Origin: Earliella scabrosa
Lineage: Eukaryota > Basidiomycota > Agaricomycetes > Polyporales > Polyporaceae
Direction of reading: 5' to 3'
NCBI GenBank assembly: GCA_022605405.1
Contig: JABYQQ010000009.1
Coordinates: 1,302,001-1,366,000 of the forward strand
DNA: 64,000 bases
The notes below the pieces were generated by a model, which saw only the letters and a list, made by a program, of their open reading frames with translations, did no database searches and was not told the origin of the DNA. Both the position numbers and the translations under genes were made by a program. Positions 47,412 to 59,519 of the stretch are shown here, piece by piece (position 1 is the first letter of the stretch; each line of letters starts with the position of its first letter).

Positions 47412-47503
47412 GCCCGCCTAGCTCAATCGGATAGAGCGTGAGACTTTTACGGCGTGATGGCCAAGGGATCTCAAGGCTGCGGGTTCGACCCCCGCGGTGG
47501 GCT
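47412..47503 (+). tRNA. tRNA-Lys (anticodon UUU) with 18 nt intron
   Basis: Acceptor stem GCCCGCC/GGTGGGC, D arm with AGCTCAATCGGATAGAGC, anticodon stem TGAGA/TCTCA, anticodon TTT at 47446-47448, T arm GCGGG-TTCGACC-CCCGC. An intron at 47450-47467 interrupts the loop one base 3' of the anticodon, the canonical eukaryotic position. Discriminator base is T at 47503. Confidence 0.95.
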
Positions 47504-48557
47504 GTGCATGTTGCCCTGTCGGCTGGATTTTTTGTCCGACTGCGACTTTGGCAATTTGCAAAGGTCCAGCAAAGTAATTCATCGTCACGTTCAATGTTCA
47601 TCCTCGTGGAATGACTACTCGCTTGCAGTGGATGTGACTTGCGCTATTTTCGTCTTCTCATGTTGACCCATGGCGCTACGTCCGTAGTCCGAGACTCCGA
47701 GTAGGATCATCTTTCCTCGCACTCGTTATGCTGCTATGTACTAGGGTGTCGGTCGTCGATCGCGATGTTCATGAATGCGTCGACGGGTTACATACAGGTT
47801 GGTCGTCCGTCGCGGTACCTGTATCTCGAAAGAAACATCAAAATACCGTGCACCTGGCCCACTAGTAGACTCTATAGCACGGCTTGCAAGCTCTCCGCTT
47901 CAAACATAAGATCCATCCTTCCATTGGCCGGGCTCGTCACACGCTGAGGGATAGAGTGGTCGCAGACCGCAAAAGAAAAATCGTTCGTATTCGGAGCGTC
48001 AACTACATCATGAGCATGAGCATGATCAGAGCGTGAGGGGGGACGATAAGCAGGGGGGCGGGGTCAGTAGTCGTGAGGGGTCCGTGACGAGAGGGGGAGG
48101 GGGGGAAGGGTCGTGCGAGGCGGGAGCGTCGATAGATACTCGAATAACGCGAAAGCAGCACTGACGAGACGAGACGAGACTTAGATAGCGACGACGGGAG
48201 ATGCAGAGGATGCGGAAGGGGAAGGGGAAGGGGACGGGGGCTGGGGGGGAGGGGAGGGTACAGATGGGAAGCAGGGGGGAGGGTTAGAGGGAAGAGACGT
48301 AGGGGTGTGGAATGTAGCTATGTATGCCAATGTACATATGACGAAGCGAAATGCGATAGATATGGACAAGTGGGGAACGAAAGCCAGCTATTACACAGGA
48401 ACAGACAGACAGTCTTCAAACGAACCACAGCGTCCTCGCGGGCCGGATGCGGGTAGTGTGTAGGGTTATACGAATCTAAGCACACAAGCGGTGAACGACG
48501 AAACGAATCCGAACCCGGAAAACAGAACGAAGTAAACACGAGCGCACCACGGCCAGA
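47504..48557. other. Intergenic, includes a G-rich block
   Basis: Lies between tRNA-Lys and the kinase stop. No gene recognised. 48030-48300 is dense in G-runs on the + strand (GGAAGGGGAAGGGG-type repeats); because the kinase is transcribed from the minus strand, its 3' leader would be C-rich here. Confidence 0.5.
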
Positions 48558-51500
48558 TTAGTGCCAGGCAGGCTTCACCGTCCGCGCATGAGGCTTGCCA
48601 GTGACGATCGCCTTGAACGCCTTGCGCATGATCGCGATCGTGTTATGGTTTTGCTCCTGCATCGGCCCCGCGGGCGTGCTCATGAACGCGCCGAACTCGT
48701 CAATCGACGACGCCCGGCGCAGGTCGTCGCTCGACACCGGCGGCGGCATCGGCCGCCTCCCAGTGAAGAACTTCTGGCTCCGCTTCGCCATCGACGAGTG
48801 CGGCCGCAGGTTCTCGACAGGGGCGCGCATGCTCTCGGACTGATAGCCCTTGCCGTTGCGCTTCACGCCTGTTGTCGACATGAGGAACCTGACGGATGAG
48901 AGAGCGGTACACTGATCAGAGGCACGTCGCAACTAAAGCATGGGGCTCATCTCACCGATCATACACGCCCTCGAGATGCCTCTTCGCAGGAGTGTCCAGG
49001 GGGACAGAGTCCCTGTTAGCAACGGGCCTGGCGGGGTACGGCTCAACATGGAGCGGAGACGCCGTGAGCTCGTCTTGTTGCCTCTGCGGGGTCGACATAG
49101 TCGCAGGCTCCTCCTCGACGCGCACAGGCGAAGACGCGATAAAGATGTTCTTGGGCACGACGGCAGACAGCCGCGGGGTCGGCGCAGGCTGCGCGACTGT
49201 ACGAACGCAAGGAAACCGTCAGCAATGCTGAGATGAAAGATGAACAGGGCATAAGGAGGACGTACGGCGCTCCAGCTCGAACTCGAGCTTCGTGATAGGC
49301 GTGATGGGCCTCAAGAGGTCCCCATGGCTCCGCGACTTCTCCCGCCTCTTCGACGGCGACACGTCGATCTCCAAGCTCATCGCCCGCCGCGCCGTCTCTG
49401 GCGAGCGGGTCACGACCGTCGCGCGGCGCTTCCTCGACGGCGTCTCAGGTGGGGGAGCCAGCGTGATGCTCGGGCCCGTCGACGCCGCACGCACCTCTGG
49501 CTGGGGGTGGTGGTACTCGGACGGCGACTCCACGTACGCCCCCGAGTGCAAGTGCGACTCGTCGATCCTGCTCGGGTGCTCAGAGGGGATCGTCGGCAGC
49601 GTGTGGTCCGCAAAGTTCATCGTGTTCAGGATCGACGGGCTCGGGAGCGGCGACATGGACGCGGCACTGCGGTCGAGCGAGAACGCACCCGAGTGCCGGC
49701 CGCTGTACGCCTCGGGCTCGTACTCGTTCACGAAGATCTGGTTGGCGGCGAGGATCTTGCGCGGGACGCGTGGTGCCCTGCCCGAGCGGCTGTGGCTGTT
49801 GGACGACCGCCGGGAGAGCGACGCGATGGGCAGAGGCAGCGCGGGTGGTGCTGGGGCCGAGCTCGTCGAGGCGGCGAAGTTCTGGCGTGCTTCATCGACG
49901 ACTCCTACACGCCCGATAGGGAACAACTCTGAGTGATGAGGGGAGAGCACGACCAACGCTACAACTCACTCTCAACGTTCTGGATCCAGAGGGTCATGCG
50001 ATCCATCCTGGTTTCCTCCTCATGCCGAGCTGTAGGTGTGTTAGCTGCGTCGTCCACATCCAGTCGAGACAAGAGGTTACTTGCCATCGTCCTCCCACGA
50101 CGGCTGCTCGCTCAGGCTGTGCGAGTCGTCGTCCGCGTTGTCCGATCCAAGGGTCAATGCGGGCGTCGACCGGCCCAGGAGTTGAGTCGAAGACTTGTAA
50201 AGTCGCACCGCGTTGCCTACACAACCCTGTCAGACTCCGATCCTTATGGAGCACGATATGAAGACGCACCGATCGACATCCTGAAGCCCTGCTTGAGCAC
50301 ACTGATGCTCGACTCGTTGGCCTGCGGAGAGGCTGGCTGCGTGCGGTCAGAGCGTTCAGAGGGTTCTACAAACGGCAAGCATAAGCATAAGCATTCATCC
50401 CCTACCACTCCCCAAGCACCCGAGGCGAGCCGTCCAAATGCAGGACCGAAGTCCGGATCCGCAGACGCAGAGCACGTACGCACCTTCAAACAGCGGGCTC
50501 AGCGGCGTCGCGAGCGCAGTCTCCGGCGGTGTCAGCGACGGCCCAACGCTGATCTTCGGCAGCACCCATTCCCGCTCGCGCGCACGCTCACGTTCGCGTT
50601 CGAGCCGCTGGCGTTCGCGGTCGCGCTGCTCCTCCTCCTCGCGCTCCCTCTCCTTCTCGCGCTCCTCCTCCTCGACCTCGCGCATGCGCTCCTTGAGGCG
50701 CTCCATCTCGCGCAGCCTCTCCCGCTCTCGCTCCCACTCCATCATCCTGCTCCGTACAGAGTCCTTGCTCGTGTCCGCCGCCTTGTTCTCCTTCTCCTTC
50801 TCCTTCTTGCCCTCCGCCTCCTTCCCGCGCTCTTTCGCCTTGTCCTTGTCTGCGCGCCGTGGTGCCGACACGTTCTCGTCCTGCTTCCGCGCGCTCGTCA
50901 CGTCCCGGAGGATTTGCTGGCTCCGCCTCCTGTTGTCCCGCGCCAGTCCTGGCATGTTCTCCTTCTGGCCACGCAGCGTGCCCGGCGGAGAACCGAGCGA
51001 CGGTGACGACGCCGGCGAACGCGGGCCGAGCGGCCTGCGCGCCGTGCGGGTCTTGCCTGCATCATTCTCCTTCGCCTTCTCCTTCTCTTTGCTCGGCGGC
51101 GCGGCAGGCGACGTCGAGGTAGAGGCAGACGGGGAGGCAGAGAAGACCGTGCTATGCGGCGGCGGGGAGTGTTTAATCGGGGAGAGCGCGGAGAACACGG
51201 CGGGCATCGCGTGCTGCCGTTTCGTCTGTGACACGCCGCGCGCTGCAAAATCGGCGCGTAAGCTACAAGCAGGTGCGGGGAAGGAGACAACGCAAGTACC
51301 GTTGCTGTCGGCCGCGAGCTGGAGCTTGGGCTGGGACTGCGAGCGCGTGTGGCCATGGGTCGTCCGCGTTGGCGCCGCCGGGGCGTCCCTCTCGCGCTTC
51401 GCAGCGCTGGCAGCCGCGTTCTCCTTCCCGCCCGCCTTGCTCTTGTCCTTGTTTGTCCGCTCCTTGTCCTTCTCAGCGTCCTTATGTTTCTCCTTGTTCG

Positions 51501-52982
51501 CGCGCGATGCCCACGGGGTGACGATGCCCTCGAACGTGAGTGATGTCGAGCGCGAGTGCGAGACGCTGGCCGATTTCCCTGCAAACACCCAAGCTCGTCA
51601 GTCACCGTACACCAAGTCTCCCAAGTCCCAGTCCCATGAGTGAGTACTCACGGTGCGCGTGCCCTGGCTCGCTCGCCGTCCAGTATGGGTCCTCCGTCGC
51701 CTGGGAGGCCGTGCACCTGAGATCGGCATTCGGGAGGACCATGCGCCTCAGCAGCTTCTCGATGCCTTTCGACATCTTCCACGTCCCGACCCACTTGCCG
51801 CGGAGGGTGCGTGCCCAGTATTTCTCCAGGTCGGCCTTGGTCGCAAACTGCTCGCCTTCCGAGTGTTCAAAGGGCGTCCGACCGACGAGGATCTCGAAGA
51901 ATGTAACGCCGAGCGACCAGACGTCTGACTTGCGCGTGTCGTGCGGTAGTCCGCGCGCGCGCTCCGGGGAGAGGTACTGGGTGTGCGTGAAGGGGGACGG
52001 GAACGCGTCGGGTGTCGGGTGATAGCGGGAGTTTAGGTTTTAGTTTTATGGAGATAAAACGTGCAGGCAGGCGAAGAGGGCGTACGGCGCGCATATAGTC
52101 AGCCAAGGGTGGATGTGATTGAGAAGGAGACGTACTTCGGGGGTGCCGTACGATAGGTTGCTATGGAAGGCCTCGGCGGACTGGAGGTCATAACGCTCTG
52201 CGAAGCCAAAGTCGACCAGGACGGGCACGTTCTCATTCGAGAGGAGGATATTGGCGGGCCTGCGTTCGTCAGCACTGTAGTCTCTACGCAATCTCTGCAA
52301 ACGCGGTGTGTACGGGCACTACATACTTGATATCATTGTGGACAACACCGCGCTTGTGGAGGAATTCGACGCCGGAAAGGAGGGAGCGGAACCATTCCTT
52401 CGCGTGCGTCTCGGAGACTTCGACTGTAATGAGGCGGGGATGATATGCCCTGTTTGGTTAAGACTGGGTTAGGGATTTCTCGGAAGGAGACCAGTGATGG
52501 AGAGATAATTACATGGTGATGAGGGCATAAGAGGGCGTGATGATGAAGGAGTAGAAGGGGATGATGGATGGGTGGGGCTCGTGTTTCAGCGCGCGGACGA
52601 CCTTCATTTCGTTCCATCTGCGAGTATTGCGCTGTAAATGCGCACGTTTCGCTGGCAGACAACAAAGAGGACACACAGTGACCGGACGCGAGCAGCCGTG
52701 GTGGAGGTCTTGGACCTGTGTACGAGCTTGACGGCGATCTTGCTGTCGTTAAGCGGGCTGGACGATGACTCGCCCTTTGGCTTGCAGAGCCATACACTAC
52801 CCCAGTTTCCGAAGCCAATCTAGGAGGAAGGGGAGGAAAGAGGACGCGTTTCAGTGCAAGCTTACGGAAGAAGGATGAACAAGACGGACTTCTTCGATGA
52901 ACTGGAGCCTGTCGGCTAAGACCTGGTCAGAGATGGAGAAGATGTCGGTGGCCTCCGAGGGAGGCTGGGGCGGGGGGATCAT
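48558..52982 (-). CDS. Large Ser/Thr protein kinase with long charged C-terminal region
   Basis: Thirteen exons: 52982-52890, 52819-52677, 52617-52513, 52449-52327, 52259-52136, 51976-51652, 51578-50484, 50332-50270, 50216-50081, 50007-49970, 49904-49266, 49196-48956, 48888-48558; 1,151 residues. Kinase domain near 25-300: glycine loop IGFGNWGSVW, Lys in SKIAVKLVHR, catalytic loop VVHNDIKPANILLS, DFG as VDFGFAERYD, activation end SYGTPEYLSPERA, and DVWSLGVTFFEILVG. All catalytic residues are present, so it should be active. After it come basic disordered stretches, a strongly charged helix (EREREREEEEQ-type) and Ser/Pro-rich regions, ending in a conserved-looking block KRSQKFFTGRRPMPPPVSS. 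Specific subfamily and targets not recognised. Confidence 0.9.
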
Positions 52983-53902
52983 GGGGAACAGAGAGCGCGG
53001 ACTAGTGGTACAGACAAGGGGCGAGAAGAGAGAGAAAGAGACGAGGGCAGCGGGGACGAGGAGGACGAAGGAGAAGTACCCAGGAGCATCAAGGTTCGAC
53101 GCTCGGCTGGAGACGAGAGTCGAACATGGTCGTGAGAAGGACAGTCGCCTAACACGAGGCACGCCACAACCGCGTAGCCGCGACGCGACGCGCTGCCGCT
53201 CACGCCACCGCGCTGTCGCCCTCTACTGCCTCCGCCAACATTCCATCTTGGGCCGCCTCTCCGCCGCTCGTCCTCTCCAGCCATCGCTGCGTCCCCGACA
53301 GCGACAGGCGGGTGGAGGAGCCCGCGCTTGCACTACTGCGCATCAACATGCCACGCTATCTCGCAGATCGGTCCAGGACGCTTTTCTGACAGCAGAACGC
53401 TCTGCAACACATCCTGTCAATCCACGCCGCCGTCCTCGGTCCCGAGCCAGCTGGGAACTCCTGCTAGCTCGCCGCAGAGCGCGATGTCGCCCACCATACT
53501 AATTGTCCGTACGTTTACTTCATGAGCGTATACTAGATACGTGTTTCATCTTTTCAACCGTAACATCATCAGTCGAAAGACCATCGACAGGACGTTGGGG
53601 CAAGCACATCGGCCGGATCGTGCAGCGCCATAACTATCTTTGAGCACTCGTCTATTCTCTGAAGAGCAAGTACTAGCTCGAGTCTGCTTAATGCACCCAT
53701 ACTTTTGCTGGATGCAGAACTTCGGTCCTCGGCTACTGATGTGCGTGGTACTGTGGCATCTCTGTCAAGCAATGGGTTTGGTATGGGCCATTGAGTCAGA
53801 TTTGTTGCTACAGGATTCAAGCTGACGGCTAGACTAGGCATAGACGGTGCTTCCTCGACCTTTGTTGACCGTGTGTCATCATCACTGTCCCAAACCGACC
53901 GT
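52983..53902. other. Intergenic, kinase promoter
   Basis: A 920 bp region between the kinase start and the P450-C stop. Open frames here lack domains; no TATA box near 52982. Confidence 0.45.
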
Positions 53903-56012
53903 TCACCCAACTATCAGCGCCTCCGCTTGTGCAGATCGCGGCTTGACTGTGCATCGACAGTCTTCAGGGTAACTGCTTCAGGCATGAGCGCTAGCGAAAG
54001 CCTGACAATCGCCATTACACAGACTCACGTTAGGAACGATCCCGTCAGCTTCGGCTCGATGATGATCTCCTTCCCGTTCTCGTCCATCGGCGGCGTGATG
54101 TCGAAGACGTGCAAGATCATCGCCATGTTTATGAACAGCCCGGCTTCGGCAAAGTGCCTCCCAGGACAGATTCTGCCAGTGCAAGTTGAAGATCAAGGTG
54201 GCCCGGGGGTCGCGAGGAACAGTGTCCGCATAGCGACTGACCTCCGCCCAAATCCGAAGACAAAGTCTCGCGGGTCGCGAACGCTCGGATCGAGCTTCCC
54301 GTCCCGTATGAACCGGTCCGGAAGGAAGCGATCGGGTTCAGGGTACACTTTCGGGTCATGCATACAGGTCCTGTGCGATTGACACGAATCATTAGTCATG
54401 ACGAACAACTTGAAGGGGAAGGATTTCTTACCAGATCTGCGGCAACAGCACGGTTCCTTTCGGGATGAACCAGCCCCGGTACTCTAGGTCCTCATTGGTG
54501 TAGTGCGCGATCCCGAACGGGGAGACGCCCTGCCAGCGCAGAGACTCCCTCACAATCGCATTGACGTACGGGAGCGACCCCGTGTCGTCGTGATTCGGCA
54601 GGCGGTGAGGGCCGATGACTGCGTCCAGCTCGGCTTGGGCCTTTCTCTGGACGTCAGGGTTCAGCGACATGGCGAGGAAGAAGGACTGGAGCATGGAGAT
54701 TGTCTGCGGATTTGCGTCAACCGTATTCACGAGTCGGTTACGGTAAACGAGCTCTACGGACCGAGTCGGCTCCGGCTGAAGAGCAGAACTAGTGAGCGAG
54801 AGCTCGTCGTATACATGTCGATACAACTCACTGACCTTCAAAGCAGGTTATCGCCACATTCTTTGCGATCTCCTCCTCATCTGCGCGCATTTGCGGATCC
54901 TGTTGCCCCTCCACTTTCTCAAGCATACTGCCAGGACCGCTCCAGCAACCTCTCCCTAGAGATCATCAAACATGCATGAAATTGCTTGCGATCGGACTGG
55001 ACGTCGAGTAGCACAGTAAGTATCCCTCACCATACTGCTCTTGGAGATATCGAACAGCGCCTGCTTGACTTCATACGCATCGCCGCGCCACCTATCGAGC
55101 TCCCGCAGCTGCGGGCCCGCGACAGGCGTCCAGTAGGGTACGTATGCGAGCACCGGCAGGTACTGGACGAGGAACCGGCCGGGAGCGAATGCTTGCGCAC
55201 TCTGGAGGACGCTCTCCATCAGGGCGACGTTCCTGTCGTCCTTTCCCGCTAGCTCGATCCCGTACGTCGACTTCACCACGGAGGCGGAGGCGGCGCTGAT
55301 GGTCCTGTTCTTTGGTAACCCCTCTTCATGTTGAGAGTTGGGACTCACTACCGGATATGCTCGCATAGGTTCTCCGGCTCTTTAAGCAGGCGTTTGAGCA
55401 GGAGGTGGGCGATCTCGCCCTGGTTGGCTAGATGTGTCGGGTTGACGCTTGAGGTGAACTCCCGCGTGAATGCCTGGCGGTGCCGTCTCCACTGTTGTCC
55501 ATAGGGCATGAACCCCATGTTGTGATCCTGCCCTAATCTGATGGAGAGCGTGTGTGGGTATGGAGTCACGGCCTCACGTCAGCATAAGTTGTTGATACTC
55601 ACAGAGCAACCAGCGGGCTCTCCTGACGATCAGACGTGATGGCGGAACGCTTGTCGAGCAGGTCTGAGATCGATTCCTGGCTTCCCAGGAGGATGGTGCT
55701 CTGTCCTAGCACGGGAACATACACAACGTCACCTAGCCTTATGTGGGTCTCCGGGGAGCAAGTCAGAGCGACGTTGTATGCTGACGCACCGTAGACCTTG
55801 CAAAGGTCTGCGTTCGCCCTCCACAGCTCGGGCTTGGACATGTGGACCTTGTTCCCCAGGAAAGGCAACGACCGCGGGCCCGGTGGCAGTGGACGTCCAT
55901 GGCTGCGAGCCCGCCATCGAAGTAGGGAGACCACGTAGCTCGTCACTAGAATAACAACAAACACCGTGGCTACTAGACGGGCGAGCGGTTTGTGATCGGT
56001 GGGCGAGTCCAT
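53903..56012 (-). CDS. Cytochrome P450 C, probable one-base deletion in exon 5
   Basis: Exons by comparison with its paralogues: 56012-55790, 55732-55603, 55537-55349, 55295-55031, 54955-54836, 54775-54762, 54703-54432, 54370-54242, 54172-54029, 53972-53903. Motifs: RWRARSHGRPLPPGPRSLPF, AGADS on the 14 nt exon, RESLRW, DRFLPDRF, haem FGFGRRICPGRHF. Exon 5 is 120 nt where P450-D and P450-E have 121. With the conserved splice sites the frame breaks near 54930, between codons for AVLA and MLEKV. An upstream alternative donor (AGCA|GTATGG, intron starting near 55035) with the same acceptor would keep the frame but change about nine residues. It is either a young pseudogene, an altered splice form, or a sequence error. 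TATATAT at 56091-56097 supports the start. Confidence 0.85.
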
Positions 56013-56444
56013 GCTGTATGAGTTGACAGTTCTTTCGTCGCTGGCGAATTCTCTCCCAGTCGCGTTCACTGGTAGTAGTGCAGCATCTACATATATATTC
56101 GCAATGCCCGCTTCCATGTCTTTCGTGAGACCATGCCAAGTGGTATCGGTCGAGCAGCCACGCGCGTCATGATCGAGCTCTATCACCGACCGTGGCAGCT
56201 AGTCCGATCAAACAGAGCGTACGGTTCGCCAGGAGGATTCGCAAAGCATAACGAGTGTAGGGGCAACTACCCTCGTGACGAAGTAGCAGAGCTTGTAGGA
56301 GCGAAGAGAAGACCAGTATTCCACAGGTTGCCCTTCTGATTGAACACTGCCAGAGGCAAACCTTGCTTTCGGAGCCCTGCGATAGGTCATAGGTCACGAT
56401 GTGCAACTTGGGTCTACATAAGTCGCGTCCGCCTTCCGTCCGCC
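56013..56444. other. Intergenic, P450-C promoter
   Basis: A 432 bp spacer. A TATATAT word at 56091-56097 (minus strand) lies about 80 bp before the P450-C ATG. Confidence 0.5.
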
Positions 56445-58581
56445 TCATGCTATCGCTGCACCTCTCAGGATCAGCTCCCTGGCCTCCTGTGAGCGCGGCT
56501 CGATGGTGCAACGACAGTCTTCAGGATATCTGCGCAGCGCAACGTCACTCATGGCTCCGGTCCCCGGGCGCAGAGGCGCCATGCACTCACGTAAGGATCG
56601 CATCCTTGAGCTTCAGTTCGACATGGACAGGCTTGCCATTCTCGTCCATCGGCGGAGAGATGTTGAACACGTGCAGGGTCATCGCGACGTTGATGAACAG
56701 CGAGCCGTCCGCATAGTACCGTCCCGGGCAGATTCTGGCAGGAGCACGATCAGTATGCAGATCCGAGTTCTCAGCCAAGGAAGAGCTATCAGTACCTTCT
56801 GCCGTACCCGAATGCAAAACGCGCGGGGTCGCACGCGGTTGGGTCTAGTTCTCCATCGCGCAGGAAACGCTCTGGCATGAAGCGGTCCGGGTCTGGGAAA
56901 GCCTCGGGATCGTGCAGGCAGGCCCTGCCAAAGGATCTCAACCAGGTCGAGGAAATCACGTACTAACGACGATACTTACCATGTGTTCGGCAGGAGTATC
57001 GAACCAGCTGGGATGAAGTAGCCATTGTACTCCATATCTTCGGTGTTCATATGTGGCAGCGAAAAAGGCAAGGCTGGGATCCAGCGAACAGCTTCCTTCA
57101 CAAGCGCGTTGATGTATGGGAGGTTTGGCCGATCGGAGTGGTCTGGAAGCCGGTGTGGACCAACTATGGCGTCGAGCTCTGCCTGTGCCTTCCTCTGTAC
57201 CTCAGGATAGAGGAACATAGCGATGAAGAACGACTGCAGGGTAGCGTAGGTCTGTAGAATCTTTGGTGAACTGAAGCCCAAATGACTTCGAACATCCACT
57301 TACCGTATCCGCTCCTCCTATGGAACACATAACGTCAACCTTGTCAGCATGGCGACACGTTGCCGTGATTATGATGATTCATTATGGCTCTTACCAAGAT
57401 ATGCCGTCAACGCAATGTTCTTCGGGATGTCTAAGGCGTCCGCGCCAGCATTCTTATCGCCTCTGAGTTTCTCAATCAGCTTGGCCACTACCGACTCCGA
57501 TGTCTCTCCTGAGGCCTGTGCCCACGTCCATCAGGTCAGCGCGTCCGTATGTTTGAAGTTCGTTACCCTTACCATCCCATCTTCGGTCCTCGCGGCCATC
57601 CCGTTCTGCACCTCTCGAGTACAGCGATGCCATCGAGCCAGCGTCTTCTGGAAACCTGCGCCAGGGACCCAGGCTGGCACGTGGCGCAGCCAAGGCAGTA
57701 ATTCGACCATGAATGCGCCAGGAGTGAATGCTTCGGCACTCTCGAGGACCTGTTCCATCAAGGCAATGTACGGGTCGTTTTCCGACGCGACCTCGACCCC
57801 GTACACGACCTTGACGATGGCTGCGGTGAACGAGCTATGATGCATGAGACTTCAATTACATATGCAAATGCATGGAAGGGCTCAGCTTACTAGCGTATAT
57901 GCTCGCGGAGGTTTCTGTGATCCGCCAAGATCTTACGCAGGAATAGATGGGTTGCATCCCGCTGGGATTTGAGTTGGTTCTCCTCTGTTGGCGGGAGAAA
58001 GTACTGCCAAAATGCGCGCCTATGACCTCTCCACCGTGGGCCATACGGCATGATTGCGAAATTGTCCTCTTGCCCCACGCTGGCACGAAGTTCTCAGATT
58101 GTGGACTGTGGAGTAGTGACACTTGTGCTCACAGGGAGATAATGATGGACTGAAGCCGGTCAGAGGTTTGGGCAGAGCGCTTTTCGAGTATTTCGAAGAT
58201 CGCCCGAGGACTGCCGAGGACGATGATCCGCTGGCCTAGGGCCTTCAGCTCGACAATCTCGCCTGATGCAAAGGTATCAATGCCAAAGCTAAAGATTGTA
58301 CGTCCACAACTGTGCTCACCGTAGGTCTCGCAGAGTTCCCGGTGTGCCTTCCATAACTCGGGTTTGCGGATGTCGCTGATGTTTCCGAGGAAGGGCCATC
58401 CCTTTGGTCCAGGCGGGGACGGACGTCCGTGGCTTCTGTGATTCCATCTGACGAGACCTGCAACATACCACAGCGCTATAGCCGCAAGGATGCAAGTGTA
58501 GAGCTGCGGGGAAGCGAGTGTGTCGTAGAACAAAGTTAAGAGCATCCCGGTGTCGGTCGACTGATGAAGGGAGATGCCCAT
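56445..58581 (-). CDS. Cytochrome P450 D
   Basis: Complete P450, 535 residues. Exons: 58581-58320, 58262-58133, 58079-57891, 57834-57573, 57515-57395, 57317-57304, 57251-56980, 56924-56796, 56734-56591, 56529-56445. Seen: N-terminal membrane anchor LYTCILAAIALWYVAGLV, hinge SHGRPSPPGPKGWPFLGN, GGADT on the 14 nt exon, KEAVRW, DPDRFMPERF, haem FGYGRRICPGRYY, C-terminal PEDCRCTIEPRS. Hinge and helix-A wording (PGPKGWPFLGN, RELCETYG) group it with P450-A rather than its immediate neighbours. A TATAAA at 58624-58629 (minus strand) lies 43-48 bp before the ATG. Confidence 0.93.
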
Positions 58582-59519
58582 ATTTGTCCTCTTGTCCTCT
58601 CAAGTCGAAGTCTTCGGCCCTCCTTTATACGACTCGGACGTCTAGAATAGACTGTGGCGCATACGTAGCGCCAGATGTCGGGCCGACCTACGATGCCACA
58701 AGAAACACCTTATTCTCACCTGTGTCATGACTCCGACGCCTCTGTTCATTGAAAGCGGCTACCCGGTGGTATCATCGGATGAGCTCGGAGCTACAAAACG
58801 TCCCTGTCAGTGTATAGCGCTAGCGCCTTGCCGACCGATCCACGACGATGCAATGTAACCGATATTCCAACCATTGACACGGGGCGGGCAGTGCGGGCAT
58901 GGTCCAGCTTTTTCAAGGTCACCTGAGTCAGACAAAATCAGTCAACAAACCGTCCTCTTCGGCCTGAACGAGTCAATGCTCACATTCACATATAAATGTA
59001 GTGAAGGTAAGGTGAAGGAGTCAACCAGTGGCAGTCAGCCAAGCAGCGCTCTACTTACACGATGATGCGTGCAGAGCGCAGATTGACCAAAATTGGTTGC
59101 CTGTTCGTGATGTATCGTAAGAGCCGCCTGTCATTTCTGTGTCATGATCAACTTCCCAGCGTGCGGCGAGGGCGGCCGAATTCTACAGCGACCTCCGGTA
59201 TCTATGGCTCATCAAATGCTGGTCCTTCCTCTCCGAAAGTAGCAGACGCAGCGCTCACACAAGGAATAGCCCAACCATCTTCGCCTCAAATAAAGAGCGA
59301 AATAACACATCGGAATTTTAGAGACAAAGATGCTTCCATTCAGCCGATTCGGAGGTTGACACTCACCCAGTCCGTTTTTTCTGAGGTAGTTAAGGATTAT
59401 TGAAACCGAGTTGAACGTCAAGATGTAACCTATCGTTGGGGTTGGTATCCCAGGACCACATCAGGGGACCCATCGTACACGCTAGGTGAGGACAAGAGGG
59501 GCAATCATGCGTTGCACAC
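58582..59519. other. Intergenic between P450-D and P450-E
   Basis: A 938 bp spacer with the P450-D TATA box at 58624-58629. A 113-codon open frame at 59062-59403 has no domain and is not called. Confidence 0.5.
58624..58629 (-). promoter_or_regulatory. TATA box of P450-D
   Basis: TATAAA on the minus strand, 43-48 bp upstream of the ATG at 58581. Confidence 0.55.

Noticed and set aside
50438..51643. 401-codon open frame on the + strand
   Set aside because: It is the antisense shadow of kinase exon 7; its Ser/Arg runs mirror Glu/Arg codons, and it has no domain.
59062..59403. 113-codon open frame between P450-D and P450-E
   Set aside because: No domain, no promoter signal, and composition like spacer.
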